From the NCBI RefSeq assembly GCF_902859705.1, contig NZ_CADIJO010000035.1, positions 1-52,717 on the forward strand: a stretch of 52,717 nt of DNA, read 5' to 3'. The notes under the pieces are model-generated. The model was not told the origin of the DNA and made no database searches. It saw only the letters and a program-made list of their open reading frames with translations. This stretch comes from Achromobacter deleyi (GTDB lineage Bacteria > Pseudomonadota > Gammaproteobacteria > Burkholderiales > Burkholderiaceae_B). This document shows positions 8,413 to 16,204 of the stretch, piece after piece (the stretch's first letter is position 1; the number at the start of each line of letters is the position of its first letter). Both the position numbers and the translations under genes were made by a program.

Positions 8413-9567
8413 ATGGCGCAGCGATCCGTAATACGCAAGGGCGACCGCACGTCACATGGCGGCGTGGTCGTCACCGGGGACGAGTCCGTCCAGATCTTCG
8501 GCCAGCCCATGGCGCGCGTGGGCGACCGCGTCACCTGCCCCAAGTGCGCCGGCCAGCACACCATCGTGGAAGGCGTGCAGAGCGTCAGCTCGAACCGCCC
8601 CACCGCGCTGGAAGGCATGAAAACGTCTTGCGGCGCCACGCTGATCGCCAGCCAGCAGTTCTACCAGCTTGAGCATGGTGGCGGCCAAGGCGGCGGTTCG
8701 GGCGTGAACGATGCGGCCGCGGCCGTACAGGCCGGCGCGCCGGCCGCGCTGGCCGAGGCGATTGCGCCGCAGGACGCGCCCGCCCAGTGCGCCCACGTGT
8801 CCGACACGCTGAAGCTGACCGAGCAGATGTTCGACGCCAAGCGCGCGCCCGTGCGCATGACCGGCCCGTCGGCCTACCAGCCGCCGGCCGGCCAGGCCCG
8901 CCAGGGTGACGACAAGTGCGTCATGTACGAGGCCTGGCCCGGCGGCCAGCGCGTGCCGGTGGTGCTGGAGCCGCGCGAATCGCCCTGGACCGGCAACCTG
9001 TTGCAGCGCTCGTCCAGTGAGATCACCGAACGCCTGACCGAACAGCCCCAGCCGCAACCCGAACAGGTGGCCAAGAGCCTGGGCGCGGCGCCCAAGGCGC
9101 TGTTGCAGGGCCGCGATCTGCAGATTCGCATCGCGCGCGGCATGTCGCTGGAAGACCGCGTCACCCGCCTGAACGCGCAGGTCGTCAAGGGCCCGCCCTG
9201 GGCCGACCCGACGCGCGACGCGCATACCGTGGGCGAAACGATGTTCTCGCACATCACGCTCTACAGCATGCCCGGCGAGCAGGGCATGGTCGACCACGCC
9301 GTGCTGCACGAGCTGGCCCACAGCTACGCCAACAACACCCAGGTCGACATGAAGGCCTGGGCGGCGGCCGCGCGGTCCGACGGCAAGGTGCCATCCGACT
9401 ACGCCAAGGCCGGCCCGCAAGAGGACTTCGCGGAATTCGTGGTGATGGCCGTGGCCACCCAGGGCACCGGCTGCGAGCCGTACGCCCGGTCGCAGTACCC
9501 GGCGCGCTACAAGCTGCTGGACGGGATGAACCTGCTGGACAAGGCGCCGGCCACGCAAAGCGCCTGA
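8413..9567 (+). CDS. PAAR-domain T6SS effector with C-terminal zinc metallopeptidase-like domain
   Basis: 384 residues. Residues 1 to about 85 form a PAAR domain (GDRTSHGGVV..., RVGDRVTCPKCAGQHTI, MKTSCGATLIAS), the cone that caps the VgrG spike. A Gly/Ala-rich linker follows at about 92-125. The C-terminal domain contains H299-E300-L-A-H303, a zinc-binding HExxH, and a downstream EDFAE with E337 and E341 as candidate third ligand or active-site partner, as in gluzincin-type peptidases. It is therefore probably a secreted cargo-carrying PAAR effector. No signal peptide is present, as expected for this route. No clear immunity gene follows; the next gene is a ParD-like regulator. Substrate is unknown. 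Confidence 0.88.
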   Translation: MAQRSVIRKGDRTSHGGVVVTGDESVQIFGQPMARVGDRVTCPKCAGQHTIVEGVQSVSSNRPTALEGMKTSCGATLIASQQFYQLEHGGGQGGGSGVNDAAAAVQAGAPAALAEAIAPQDAPAQCAHVSDTLKLTEQMFDAKRAPVRMTGPSAYQPPAGQARQGDDKCVMYEAWPGGQRVPVVLEPRESPWTGNLLQRSSSEITERLTEQPQPQPEQVAKSLGAAPKALLQGRDLQIRIARGMSLEDRVTRLNAQVVKGPPWADPTRDAHTVGETMFSHITLYSMPGEQGMVDHAVLHELAHSYANNTQVDMKAWAAAARSDGKVPSDYAKAGPQEDFAEFVVMAVATQGTGCEPYARSQYPARYKLLDGMNLLDKAPATQSA

Positions 9568-9590
9568 GGCTGCCCGGCGTCGGCAGCCAT

Positions 9591-9627
9591 GCGCGTCCGT
9601 GCGCGTCCGTTCAGGGCGCCCGGACGC
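9591..9627 (+). terminator. Tandem 10-bp repeat and hairpin after the PAAR gene
   Basis: GCGCGTCCGT is exactly duplicated at 9591-9600 and 9601-9610. The second copy supplies GCGTCCG (9603-9609), which pairs with CGGACGC (9621-9627). There is no clear T-tract, so termination is only probable. Confidence 0.4.
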
Positions 9628-9673
9628 CCCCCAGCCGCGGCGATTTGCACCCGGCGGCAACCCGCAGTACCAT

Positions 9674-9704
9674 ACGTTCCATATACAAACCATATACGGA
9701 ACGT
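9674..9704. promoter_or_regulatory. Repeat-rich operator before the ParD-like/map pair
   Basis: Two direct copies of CCATATAC (9680-9687 and 9690-9697), one helical turn apart, lie inside an outer inverted repeat ACGTTCC (9674-9680) / GGAACGT (9698-9704). The element ends 5 bp before the start codon of the ParD-like gene. An AT-rich island of this shape in GC-rich DNA fits an autoregulatory operator of a ribbon-helix-helix antitoxin. Binding is inferred. Confidence 0.6.
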
Positions 9705-9709
9705 TCACT

Positions 9710-9955
9710 ATGGGCATCGTCAAGATCTCCGAGCAGATGCACGAAAACCTGCGCGTCGCCAGCGGCGCGCTCAGCCGCTCCATCAATTCCCAGGCGGAAC
9801 ACTGGATGCGCATCGGCATGCTGTCCGAGCTGTACCCCGAATTGCGCCACGCCGATATCTGCCAGCTGCTGATCCGCATCGAGCAGGCGGAGGGCTTCAG
9901 TATTGCGGCGCTGTCCCAGGGGCAGCCGCAGCCCGGCCAGCAGGAGGCCGCGTAA
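9710..9955 (+). CDS. ParD-like antitoxin-family DNA-binding protein
   Basis: 81 residues from the ATG at 9710; the frame is open further upstream, but this start directly follows the operator repeats. The segment MGIVKISEQMHENLRVASGALSRSINSQAEHWMRIG fits a ribbon-helix-helix (strand, then two helices) of the ParD-like family. A second helical part (LRHADICQLLIRIEQAEGF) and a Gln/Pro-rich tail follow. Antitoxins of this type usually repress their own operon. No RelE/ParE toxin gene is adjacent; its stop TAA is immediately followed by the ATG of a methionine aminopeptidase, with no gap. Confidence 0.82.
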   Translation: MGIVKISEQMHENLRVASGALSRSINSQAEHWMRIGMLSELYPELRHADICQLLIRIEQAEGFSIAALSQGQPQPGQQEAA

Positions 9956-10747
9956 ATGGCGAAGAAGGTTTCGATCAAGTCCGCCGCCGACATCGTCATG
10001 GCCCGCAAGGCCGGCGCCCTGGCCGCGGACGTGCTGCACATGATTGCCGAGCACGTGCGCCCCGGCGTCACCACCGACGAACTGGACCGCATCTGCCATG
10101 ACTACATCGTCAACGTGCAGCAGGCCATTCCCGCCAACGTCGGCTACCACGGCTTTCCCAAGACCATCTGTGCGTCGGCCAACCATGTGATCTGCCACGG
10201 CATTCCGTCGGCCAAGGTCCTGAAGAACGGCGACATCCTGAACATCGACGTGGCCGTCATCAAGGACGGCTGGTACGGCGACACCAGCCGCATGTACTTC
10301 GTGGGCCAGCCCAGCCCGCTGGCGCGGCGCCTGGTCAACACCACGTACGAAGCCATGCGCGCCGGCATCCTGGCGGTCAAGCCGGGCGCCACGCTGGGCG
10401 ACATCGGCCACGCCATCCAGACCGTGGCGCACCGCGAGCACTTCAGCATCGTGCGCGAATACTGCGGCCACGGCATCGGCCAGATCTACCACGACGATCC
10501 CCAGGTGCTGCACTACGGCCGCCCGGGTGAAGGCATGGTGCTGCAGCCGGGCATGATGTTCACCATCGAGCCGATGATCAACGCCGGCAAGCCGCAGACC
10601 AAGCAACTGCCCGACGGCTGGACCGTCGTCACCAAAGACCGCTCGCTGTCGGCGCAGTGGGAACACATGGTGGTGGTCACCGAGACCGGCTATGAAGTGC
10701 TGACGCCCTGGCCGGACGGCTTCGGCGATTACCCGCCGATTCCTTGA
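9956..10747 (+). CDS. map: Type I methionine aminopeptidase (stand-alone copy)
   Basis: 263 residues, the normal size of MetAP type I, which removes the initiator methionine from nascent proteins. All five metal ligands are visible: D98 and D109 (NIDVAV...GWYGDTS), H172 (GHGIG), E205 (FTIEP) and E236 (QWEHMVVVT). The substrate-contacting H81 and H179 are also present. Nothing suggests inactivation. It abuts the ParD-like gene rather than rpsB, the usual neighbour of the main copy in many proteobacteria, so it is probably a second, separately regulated paralogue (inference). A perfect palindrome follows 84 bp downstream. Confidence 0.95.
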   Translation: MAKKVSIKSAADIVMARKAGALAADVLHMIAEHVRPGVTTDELDRICHDYIVNVQQAIPANVGYHGFPKTICASANHVICHGIPSAKVLKNGDILNIDVAVIKDGWYGDTSRMYFVGQPSPLARRLVNTTYEAMRAGILAVKPGATLGDIGHAIQTVAHREHFSIVREYCGHGIGQIYHDDPQVLHYGRPGEGMVLQPGMMFTIEPMINAGKPQTKQLPDGWTVVTKDRSLSAQWEHMVVVTETGYEVLTPWPDGFGDYPPIP

Positions 10748-10830
10748 GCGAAACGCCCAGTCGGCCTGGGCGACGGTTCGCCGACGCCTTGAGCTGAACC
10801 CACCGCAACATTCGGAGTGCGGACCGCGCG

Positions 10831-10852
10831 GGGCCCGATCATGATCGGGCCC
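10831..10852. terminator. Perfect 22-bp palindrome downstream of map
   Basis: The arm GGGCCCGATCA at 10831-10841 is followed directly by its exact reverse complement at 10842-10852. As RNA it can form a GC-rich hairpin ending transcription of the ParD-like/map operon, although the following bases have no U-run. A protein-binding site for the downstream MFS gene is an alternative. Confidence 0.55.
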
Positions 10853-10883
10853 TTGCCGTTTCTGCGGCCCTGCCGCCCGCCCC

Positions 10884-12104
10884 ATGCCCGCCCTGCCCCC
10901 GGCCTTCCGGCGTCTCGCCGCGTCCAACCTGGCCGCCCAGTTCTCTGAACAGATTGCCCTGGCCGCCGCGCCGCTGGTGGCCGTGCTGGCGTTGGGTGCG
11001 AGTGCGGCCCAGACCGGCTATCTGCAGACCGCGCAGACGCTGCCTTTCCTGTTGCTGTCGCTGCCGGCCGGCGTGCTGGCCGACCGGATATCACGCCGCA
11101 CCTTGATGACTGCCGCCGAATGCGCCCGCGCGGCCAGCCTCTTGGGCCTGTTGGCCTTGCTGGCGCTGGGCGGATTGAACCTGGGCTGGCTGGCCGTGCT
11201 GGGCTTTCTGGGTGCAGTGGGCACGGTGGCCTACAACGTGGCCGCCCCGGCGCTGGTGCCGACGCTGGTGCCGGCCCGCGACCTGGGCAACGCCAACCGC
11301 TGGCTGGAACTGGCGCGCAGCGCGGCGTTTTCGGCCGGGCCGGCCCTGGGCGGTGCGCTGGTCGGCTGGATCGGCGCGTCCAGCGCCTATGGGCTGGCCA
11401 CGGCGCTGTCGCTGCTGGCGGCCATGCTGCTGGCGGGCCTGCCGGCCGAGCCGCCGCGCACGGCGCCGCGCCGACGGCTGTGGCGCGAACTGACCGAGGG
11501 CGCGGCGTTCGTGGCCGCCCATCCGCTGCTGCGGCCCGTGCTGGTGACCGCGGTGTTCTTCAATACCGCCTGGTTCGTGCTGCAAGCCGTGTACGTGGCG
11601 TATGCCGTTACGCATCTGGGCCTGACGGCGGCGGGCGTGGGCGCCACGCTGGGCATCTACGGCGCGGGCATGCTGGCCGGTGCGCTGGCCGCACCCTGGC
11701 TGGCCGCCCGCCTGCCGTTCGGCGCGCTGATCGCCGCCGGGCCGCTATGCGCGCTGGCGGCCAGCCTGATCCTGCTGTCGACCCTGGCGCTGCCGTCCGG
11801 CGCCTGGGCGGCGGTGGGCTTTTTCCTGTTCGGCGCCGGCCCGATCCTGTGGACGATTGCCACCACCACGCTGCGCCAGTCGGTCACGCCCAACGCGCTG
11901 CTGGGCCGCGTGTCCGCCGTGATCGTCACCGCCACCTTCGGCGCGCGGCCGGTGGGCGCCTTGATCGGCGCGGCGCTGGCGTCGCGGGTGGGGGTCGAGG
12001 CCTGCCTGTGGGTATCCAGCGTGGGGTTTGCGGTGCAGTTCGTGGTGCTGTTCGCATCGCCCGTGCGGCGGCTGCGCCAACAGCCGCAAGCCGTGGCGGC
12101 TTGA
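10884..12104 (+). CDS. MFS transporter, EntS-like exporter family
   Basis: 406 residues with about 12 hydrophobic helices and a short N-terminus. The loop between helices 2 and 3 reads GVLADRISRRTLM, the MFS signature DRxxRR. The overall pattern (QFSEQIALAAAPLVAVLALGAS...QTGYLQTAQTLPFLLLSLPAG) matches the MFS_3/EntS group, which exports siderophores or drugs. There is no siderophore gene nearby, so the substrate is unknown. The start ATG at 10884 lacks a good Shine-Dalgarno sequence. It is preceded by the palindrome at 10831-10852 and followed by a minisatellite. Confidence 0.88.
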   Translation: MPALPPAFRRLAASNLAAQFSEQIALAAAPLVAVLALGASAAQTGYLQTAQTLPFLLLSLPAGVLADRISRRTLMTAAECARAASLLGLLALLALGGLNLGWLAVLGFLGAVGTVAYNVAAPALVPTLVPARDLGNANRWLELARSAAFSAGPALGGALVGWIGASSAYGLATALSLLAAMLLAGLPAEPPRTAPRRRLWRELTEGAAFVAAHPLLRPVLVTAVFFNTAWFVLQAVYVAYAVTHLGLTAAGVGATLGIYGAGMLAGALAAPWLAARLPFGALIAAGPLCALAASLILLSTLALPSGAWAAVGFFLFGAGPILWTIATTTLRQSVTPNALLGRVSAVIVTATFGARPVGALIGAALASRVGVEACLWVSSVGFAVQFVVLFASPVRRLRQQPQAVAA

Positions 12105-12114
12105 GGCGCCGCCC

Positions 12115-12242
12115 ATCTGTGGTGACTATCTGTCGTGCCCATCTGTTGCGCCTATCTGTTGCGCCTATCTGTTGCGCCCATCTGTTGCGTCCATCTGTCG
12201 CGCCCATCTGTTGCGCCCATCAATCCGCCGATCTGTATCTGT
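12115..12242. repeat. 13-bp tandem minisatellite (ATCTGTTGCGCCC)
   Basis: Eight contiguous 13-bp units run from 12115 to 12218 with consensus ATCTGTTGCGCC(C/T). A degenerate 12-bp unit follows (12219-12230), then two bare ATCTGT hexamers (12231-12242). The unit length is not a multiple of three, so the array is not designed as coding sequence. It lies between the MFS stop and the GST start. Near-identical units suggest replication slippage; copy number may vary between strains. Confidence 0.9.
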
Positions 12243-12350
12243 CGGCCTGCCTGCCCTGCCGCTAGACTGGCGCGGTGCTGCCTGACGGCCCCTGCGCCGC
12301 CGGCTTTCCGATCCCCCATTTCTCCGCGCCCAGGCGGCGCGGCTGCCAAC

Positions 12351-12986
12351 ATGCTGAACATCCTGGGCAAGGCCTCTTCCATCAATGTCCGCAAAGTGCT
12401 GTGGACTTGCGCCGAACTGGACCTGCCGTTTGAACGTGAAGACTGGGGCGTGGGCTTTCGCCCGACGCAGGACCCGGCCTTCCTGGCCCTGAACCCGAAC
12501 GCCATGGTGCCCGTGCTGCGCGACGGCGACTTCGTGCTGTGGGAATCGAACAGCATCATCCGCTACCTGGCCGGGCAATACGGCAAGACGGACGCGCTGT
12601 ACCCCGCCGAGCCCAAACGCCGCGCCCGCGTCGACCAGTGGCTGGACTGGCAGGCGACCGACCTGAACCGATCGTGGACCTACGCCTTCCTGGGACGGGC
12701 GCGGCAATCTCCCGCCCACCAGGACCCGGCGGCCATCGCGGCATCGACCCGGGACTGGGCGCATTTCATGGGCATCCTGGAACAGCGCCTGCAAGCGACC
12801 CGCGCCTATGTGGCGGGGGATGATTTCACGCTGGCGGACATTGCGGTGGGCCTGTCGGTGAACCGGTGGTTCAGCACGCCGCTGGATAACGACAAACGGC
12901 CACCGCTACCCGCGGTGGCCGCCTATTACGACCGCCTGGCCGAACGTCCGGCTTATCTGCTGTACGGACGCAACGGCACGGCTTGA
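12351..12986 (+). CDS. Glutathione S-transferase family protein
   Basis: 211 residues from the ATG at 12351. The longer open frame runs back into the minisatellite and is rejected. The N-terminal thioredoxin-fold domain shows a candidate catalytic Ser (KASSINVRKV), the cis-proline motif MVPVL and the glutathione-contacting ESNSI. The C-terminal all-helical domain has the FTLADIAVG motif typical of GSTs. It probably conjugates or reduces small electrophiles with glutathione in the cytoplasm; the substrate cannot be read. It ends 6 bp from the convergent sodC stop codon. Confidence 0.9.
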   Translation: MLNILGKASSINVRKVLWTCAELDLPFEREDWGVGFRPTQDPAFLALNPNAMVPVLRDGDFVLWESNSIIRYLAGQYGKTDALYPAEPKRRARVDQWLDWQATDLNRSWTYAFLGRARQSPAHQDPAAIAASTRDWAHFMGILEQRLQATRAYVAGDDFTLADIAVGLSVNRWFSTPLDNDKRPPLPAVAAYYDRLAERPAYLLYGRNGTA

Positions 12987-12992
12987 CGCGCT

Positions 12993-13517
12993 TTACTTGA
13001 CCACGCCGCAGACCAGGCGCCCGCCTCCGCCGCCCAGCGGCTGGGGCGTGTCGCTGTAGTTGTCGCCGCCCACGTGGATCATCAGCGCGTGCTTTTTCAC
13101 GTCGGCCAGCTTCAGGTGCGGCGCCACCACGGCCTGTTTGGCCGTGCCGTTGGCGGCCACGACGATGAAGGGCAAGTCGCCCGTGTGGCCGTCGGTGGCT
13201 TCGGGGCCTTTGTGGGCCTTGGTGCCGTGCGGGTCCAGGTGGCCGCCGGCCGCGCCCCCGGGCGCCATCTGGCCGTTCACCATGCCGGGTTCGCACGAGC
13301 CTTTTTCGTGCACGTGAAAGCCGTGTTCGCCGGACGGCAGGCCCGTCAGGTTGGGGGTGAATTGCAGGCCGGCCTTGGTCTGCTTGATGGAGATGGTGCC
13401 GGCGCTTTTACCCACGCCGTCGGCCGTCAGGAACGACATCGCGACATTCTCGGCCTGGGCCGCGGCCGAAGCGCCGGCCAGTGTCAGCGTTGCAACAAGT
13501 ATCGAGATTTTCTTCAT
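12993..13517 (-). CDS. sodC: Periplasmic Cu/Zn superoxide dismutase SodC
   Basis: 174 residues with a signal peptide (MKKISILVATLTLAGASAAAQA). It dismutates superoxide in the periplasm. Copper ligands H68, H70, H93 and H148 and zinc ligands H93, H102, H111 and D114 are all visible, as are the disulfide cysteines C75 and C170. The ATG at 13517 is preceded by AGGAGG at good spacing, so I reject a longer frame starting at 13598. The protein is complete and should be active. It is a single-gene unit, convergent with the GST gene. Confidence 0.96.
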   Translation of the reverse strand: MKKISILVATLTLAGASAAAQAENVAMSFLTADGVGKSAGTISIKQTKAGLQFTPNLTGLPSGEHGFHVHEKGSCEPGMVNGQMAPGGAAGGHLDPHGTKAHKGPEATDGHTGDLPFIVVAANGTAKQAVVAPHLKLADVKKHALMIHVGGDNYSDTPQPLGGGGGRLVCGVVK

Positions 13518-13659
13518 GGACTTGCCTCCTGGGATCTTGCGCCGGTTGCCCGCCGCTGCGAAAGACAATAGCACCGGGGCGCGGCGCTTCGCCAGCAATC
13601 TTCATTCCTGATACATACGGCGTAACAGGCCGTTGCCGGCCGGCATTTCGGCCCGGCAC

Positions 13660-13677
13660 GCCCGGCAAACGCCGGGC
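13660..13677 (-). terminator. Hairpin after the DUF445 gene
   Basis: GCCCGGC (13660-13666) and GCCGGGC (13671-13677) form a perfect 7-bp stem with a 4-nt loop directly after the stop codon of the leftward gene. No T-tract is evident, so this is a modest candidate. Confidence 0.4.
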
Positions 13678-13678
13678 C

Positions 13679-15007
13679 CTAACTGCCCACCAGCAGCACC
13701 CCGGCATGCAGCAGCACGCCGATCAGTCCGCCCACCAGCGTGCCGTTGAAGCGGATGTATTGCAGGTCGCGCCCCACGCTCAGTTCCAGTTCGTCGACCA
13801 GATGGCGCTCGTCCCACAGCTTGACGGTGCGCGAGATGTGTTCGGTGACGCCGATGCGCAGACGCCCGGTCAGGCGGCGCGCGGCGCCCAGCACATGATT
13901 GTTGATGGCCTCGCGCAGATCCGGGTCTTCGCCCAGCTTGCGGGCCAGCGCCAGCAAGGCGCTTTCCAGGTGCGCGGCCAGGGCCGACTGTTCATCCGCC
14001 AAATCGCGGCGCAGCGCGGCGTGGATGTCGTCCCACAGGCCCTGCACGTATTCCTGCACCTTGGGGTGGTCGATGGCGCGCTGCTTCAAGGCTTCGACCT
14101 GCTCGGCCAGCGCCGGGTCGGTGCGCAGGCGCTCGATGTAGTCCAGCACCCAGGCCTCGTAGTCGCGCCGCACCGGGTGGTCCGGTTCGGACAGCACGTC
14201 GCGCAGTTCCTGCACCAGCGCGCGCGCCAGGCGGTCGGCCAGGTTGTCGGCAATGCCGTCGACCGAGGCGATGACGTCCACCGCCGCGATGATGCGCGGC
14301 CATTCCTTGCGGGCAAACTTCACCAGCAGCGCCGAGGCGCGTTCTTTCACGTCGTCGTCGCCCAGGTAGCCGCCCAGGCGTTCCATCGCGGCGTCCAGCA
14401 GTTCCTGGTGGCGGCCGTCGCGGGTCAACAGGCCCAGCACCTCGCCCGCCGTGCCGGCGGCGTCCCAGCGGCGCAGGTTCTTCACCACGAACTCCTGGAT
14501 CACGCCGCGCACGGCATGGTCGTCCAGCAGGTCCAGCGTTTGCAGGGCCACGCGGCGCGCGCCGTCGCTCAGGGCATGCGCCTGCTTGGGGCGGGCCAGC
14601 CAGCGCGACAGGCGCGCGGCCGGGTCGAACACGCGCAGCTTTTCCATCAGCGTGTCCGGGTCCAGGAAATGGTCGCGCACGAACACCGCCAGGTTGTCGC
14701 CGATGCGGTCTTTGTTGCTGGGAATGATCGCGGTGTGCGGAATGGGCAGGCCCATGGGCCGGCGAAACAGCGCCACCACCGCGAACCAGTCGGCCAGCGC
14801 GCCCACCGTGGCGGCTTCGCAGAAGGCCCGCACCCAGGCCCACGCGCCCTGCCCGCCCATGACGTGGCTGGTGATGAACCCGCTGATCATCGCCACCAGC
14901 AGCGCCAATGCGGCGATCTTCATGCGCCGCAACTGCGCGCGGCGAGCCTGCGAGGCCAGCGCGGAATGGGTCGCGGACGAGCGGGCGGACGATGGTGTTG
15001 CGGTCAT
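13679..15007 (-). CDS. DUF445 (YjiN-type) membrane protein
   Basis: 442 residues. The ATG at 15007 is preceded by GGAG and gives the N-terminus MTATPSSARSS. A membrane helix at about 30-50 (IAALALLVAMISGFITSHVM) is followed by FCEAATVGALADWFAVVALFRRPMGLPIPHTAIIP, the hallmark of DUF445. A long helical, charged middle region follows, and a C-terminal hydrophobic segment (GTLVGGLIGVLLHAGVLL) could be a second anchor. The family's function is unknown. It lies 55 bp upstream of the LysR stop codon on the same strand, but cotranscription is uncertain. Confidence 0.9.
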   Translation of the reverse strand: MTATPSSARSSATHSALASQARRAQLRRMKIAALALLVAMISGFITSHVMGGQGAWAWVRAFCEAATVGALADWFAVVALFRRPMGLPIPHTAIIPSNKDRIGDNLAVFVRDHFLDPDTLMEKLRVFDPAARLSRWLARPKQAHALSDGARRVALQTLDLLDDHAVRGVIQEFVVKNLRRWDAAGTAGEVLGLLTRDGRHQELLDAAMERLGGYLGDDDVKERASALLVKFARKEWPRIIAAVDVIASVDGIADNLADRLARALVQELRDVLSEPDHPVRRDYEAWVLDYIERLRTDPALAEQVEALKQRAIDHPKVQEYVQGLWDDIHAALRRDLADEQSALAAHLESALLALARKLGEDPDLREAINNHVLGAARRLTGRLRIGVTEHISRTVKLWDERHLVDELELSVGRDLQYIRFNGTLVGGLIGVLLHAGVLLVGS

Positions 15008-15062
15008 GAGGTCTCCGGCGGGAACGCGAGGCCCAGCATACCAAGCCTGCCGGTCGGCGGGA

Positions 15063-15932
15063 TCACTCGCCCGCCTCGGCCAATGCGCCGCGCAGCCAGG
15101 CGATGAAGGCGTCGGCGTGCGCCGTGCGCGTGCGGCCGGCGGCCGGCACCGCACGCAGGCCGCCGTCAAACGGCACGAAGCCATAAGGCGCCACCAGTTG
15201 GCCGTCTTGCAGTTCGCGCGCGATCAAGCGCCGTTCGACCAGCGCCACGCCCAGGCCGGACAACGCGGCCTCGATGCACAGGTGGGTGTGCGGAAACGCC
15301 AGTGTGTCGCCCAGGGCCGCCGGCTGGCCAGTGATGGCTTCCCACTGGTTCCAGGCGCTGGACGTGTATTCATGCGCGATGCGCACGCGCGACGCGGGCT
15401 TCTTGCGAGCGTAGGCTGGGGTGCACACCGCGCCAAAGCGCACCGGCGCCAAGGGCAGCGCCTGGCGCCGGTCGGCCTCGGCGTAGCCGGACAGGTCCCA
15501 GGCCAGGATCAGGTCGGCGCCTTCGTTGCGCATTTCACGCGCCGAGGTCATCGACAGGCGGATGCGGATGTCCGGATGCTTGCGATAGAACACGGCCAGT
15601 TGCGGCACCAGCCAGCGCATGGCGAAGGTGGCGCTGCATGCCACGTGCAACCCCGGCGCCTGCGACTCGCGGGCCAGGCGCTCGTAGGCGTTTTCCAGCT
15701 GGTCGAACGCGGCCCGCACCGAGGCATAGAAGGTGGCGCCGGCCTGGGTCAGGCGCAGGCCGGTGCCGTCTTTCTCGAACAGCGCCACGCCCGCGTGTTC
15801 CTGCAACAGGCGCAGGTGGCGGCTGATGGCGCCGTGGCTGCGGCACAGTTCTTCGGCGGCGCGCGTGACCGAGCCGCTGCGGGCAATGGCTTCGAAGGCG
15901 CGGACGGCGGATAGCGGGGGCAATTGGCGCAT
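15063..15932 (-). CDS. LysR-family regulator (GcvA-like), divergent from enolase
   Basis: 289 residues from the ATG at 15932 (MRQLPPLSAVRAFEAIARSGSV); a start at 15968 would add 12 unlikely residues. The winged helix-turn-helix covers about 1-65 (TRAAEELCRSHGAISRHLRLLQEHAGVALFEK), as in GcvA-like regulators. The effector domain begins LHVACSATFAMRWLVPQLAVFYRKHPDI. It is transcribed away from the enolase gene across 272 bp that contain two dyads, so control of eno and of itself is the natural hypothesis. The effector is unknown. Confidence 0.92.
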   Translation of the reverse strand: MRQLPPLSAVRAFEAIARSGSVTRAAEELCRSHGAISRHLRLLQEHAGVALFEKDGTGLRLTQAGATFYASVRAAFDQLENAYERLARESQAPGLHVACSATFAMRWLVPQLAVFYRKHPDIRIRLSMTSAREMRNEGADLILAWDLSGYAEADRRQALPLAPVRFGAVCTPAYARKKPASRVRIAHEYTSSAWNQWEAITGQPAALGDTLAFPHTHLCIEAALSGLGVALVERRLIARELQDGQLVAPYGFVPFDGGLRAVPAAGRTRTAHADAFIAWLRGALAEAGE

Positions 15933-15993
15933 GGCGTGAGGGACGGTGGCAAGGTTGGGCGCAGGCAAAGGCTACGGGATTCGCCCGCCTATT

Positions 15994-16028
15994 CGTCAAG
16001 AAAACTGACGGATAGGCAGAAAAACTGC
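15994..16028. promoter_or_regulatory. Two phased dyads in the LysR/eno intergenic region
   Basis: CGTCA-N7-TGACG (15994-16010) and GCAG-N5-CTGC (16016-16028) are centred at 16002 and 16022, 20 bp or about two helical turns apart. That is the expected geometry for a LysR recognition site plus activation site. The rest of the 272-bp region is unremarkable apart from TTAATTAA at 16168-16175. Confidence 0.5.
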
Positions 16029-16204
16029 ATTGTCGGCGGCATGGCCTGTTTTTAGCATGGCGACATTGCAATCAGAGCCCGTTCAAAGCGTTCTGCCCGC
16101 CCATTCAAGCCATCACGCACGGCTTACGGTGGCGCAGCCAGCGCAACGGCCCGGCACGGCATTACTTTTAATTAACTGACCTTTCCTTATCTGGAGCCCA
16201 CGCC

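Noticed and set aside
9710..9955. The ParD-like gene as immunity protein for the PAAR effector
   Set aside because: It has its own operator, a DNA-binding fold, and is tightly joined to map instead; a hairpin separates it from the effector.
8452..10092. A 546-codon frame antisense to the PAAR effector, considered as an immunity gene
   Set aside because: No ribosome-binding site or coherent protein features; it reads through the operator and into map on the wrong strand.
12115..12242. Tandem repeats as a CRISPR array or attachment site
   Set aside because: The 13-bp units are contiguous with no spacers, no cas genes are near, and no integrase or duplicated tRNA end is present.
13518..13598. 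An upstream start for sodC at 13598
   Set aside because: It would place 27 charged residues before the signal peptide; the ATG at 13517 has AGGAGG and a normal signal peptide.
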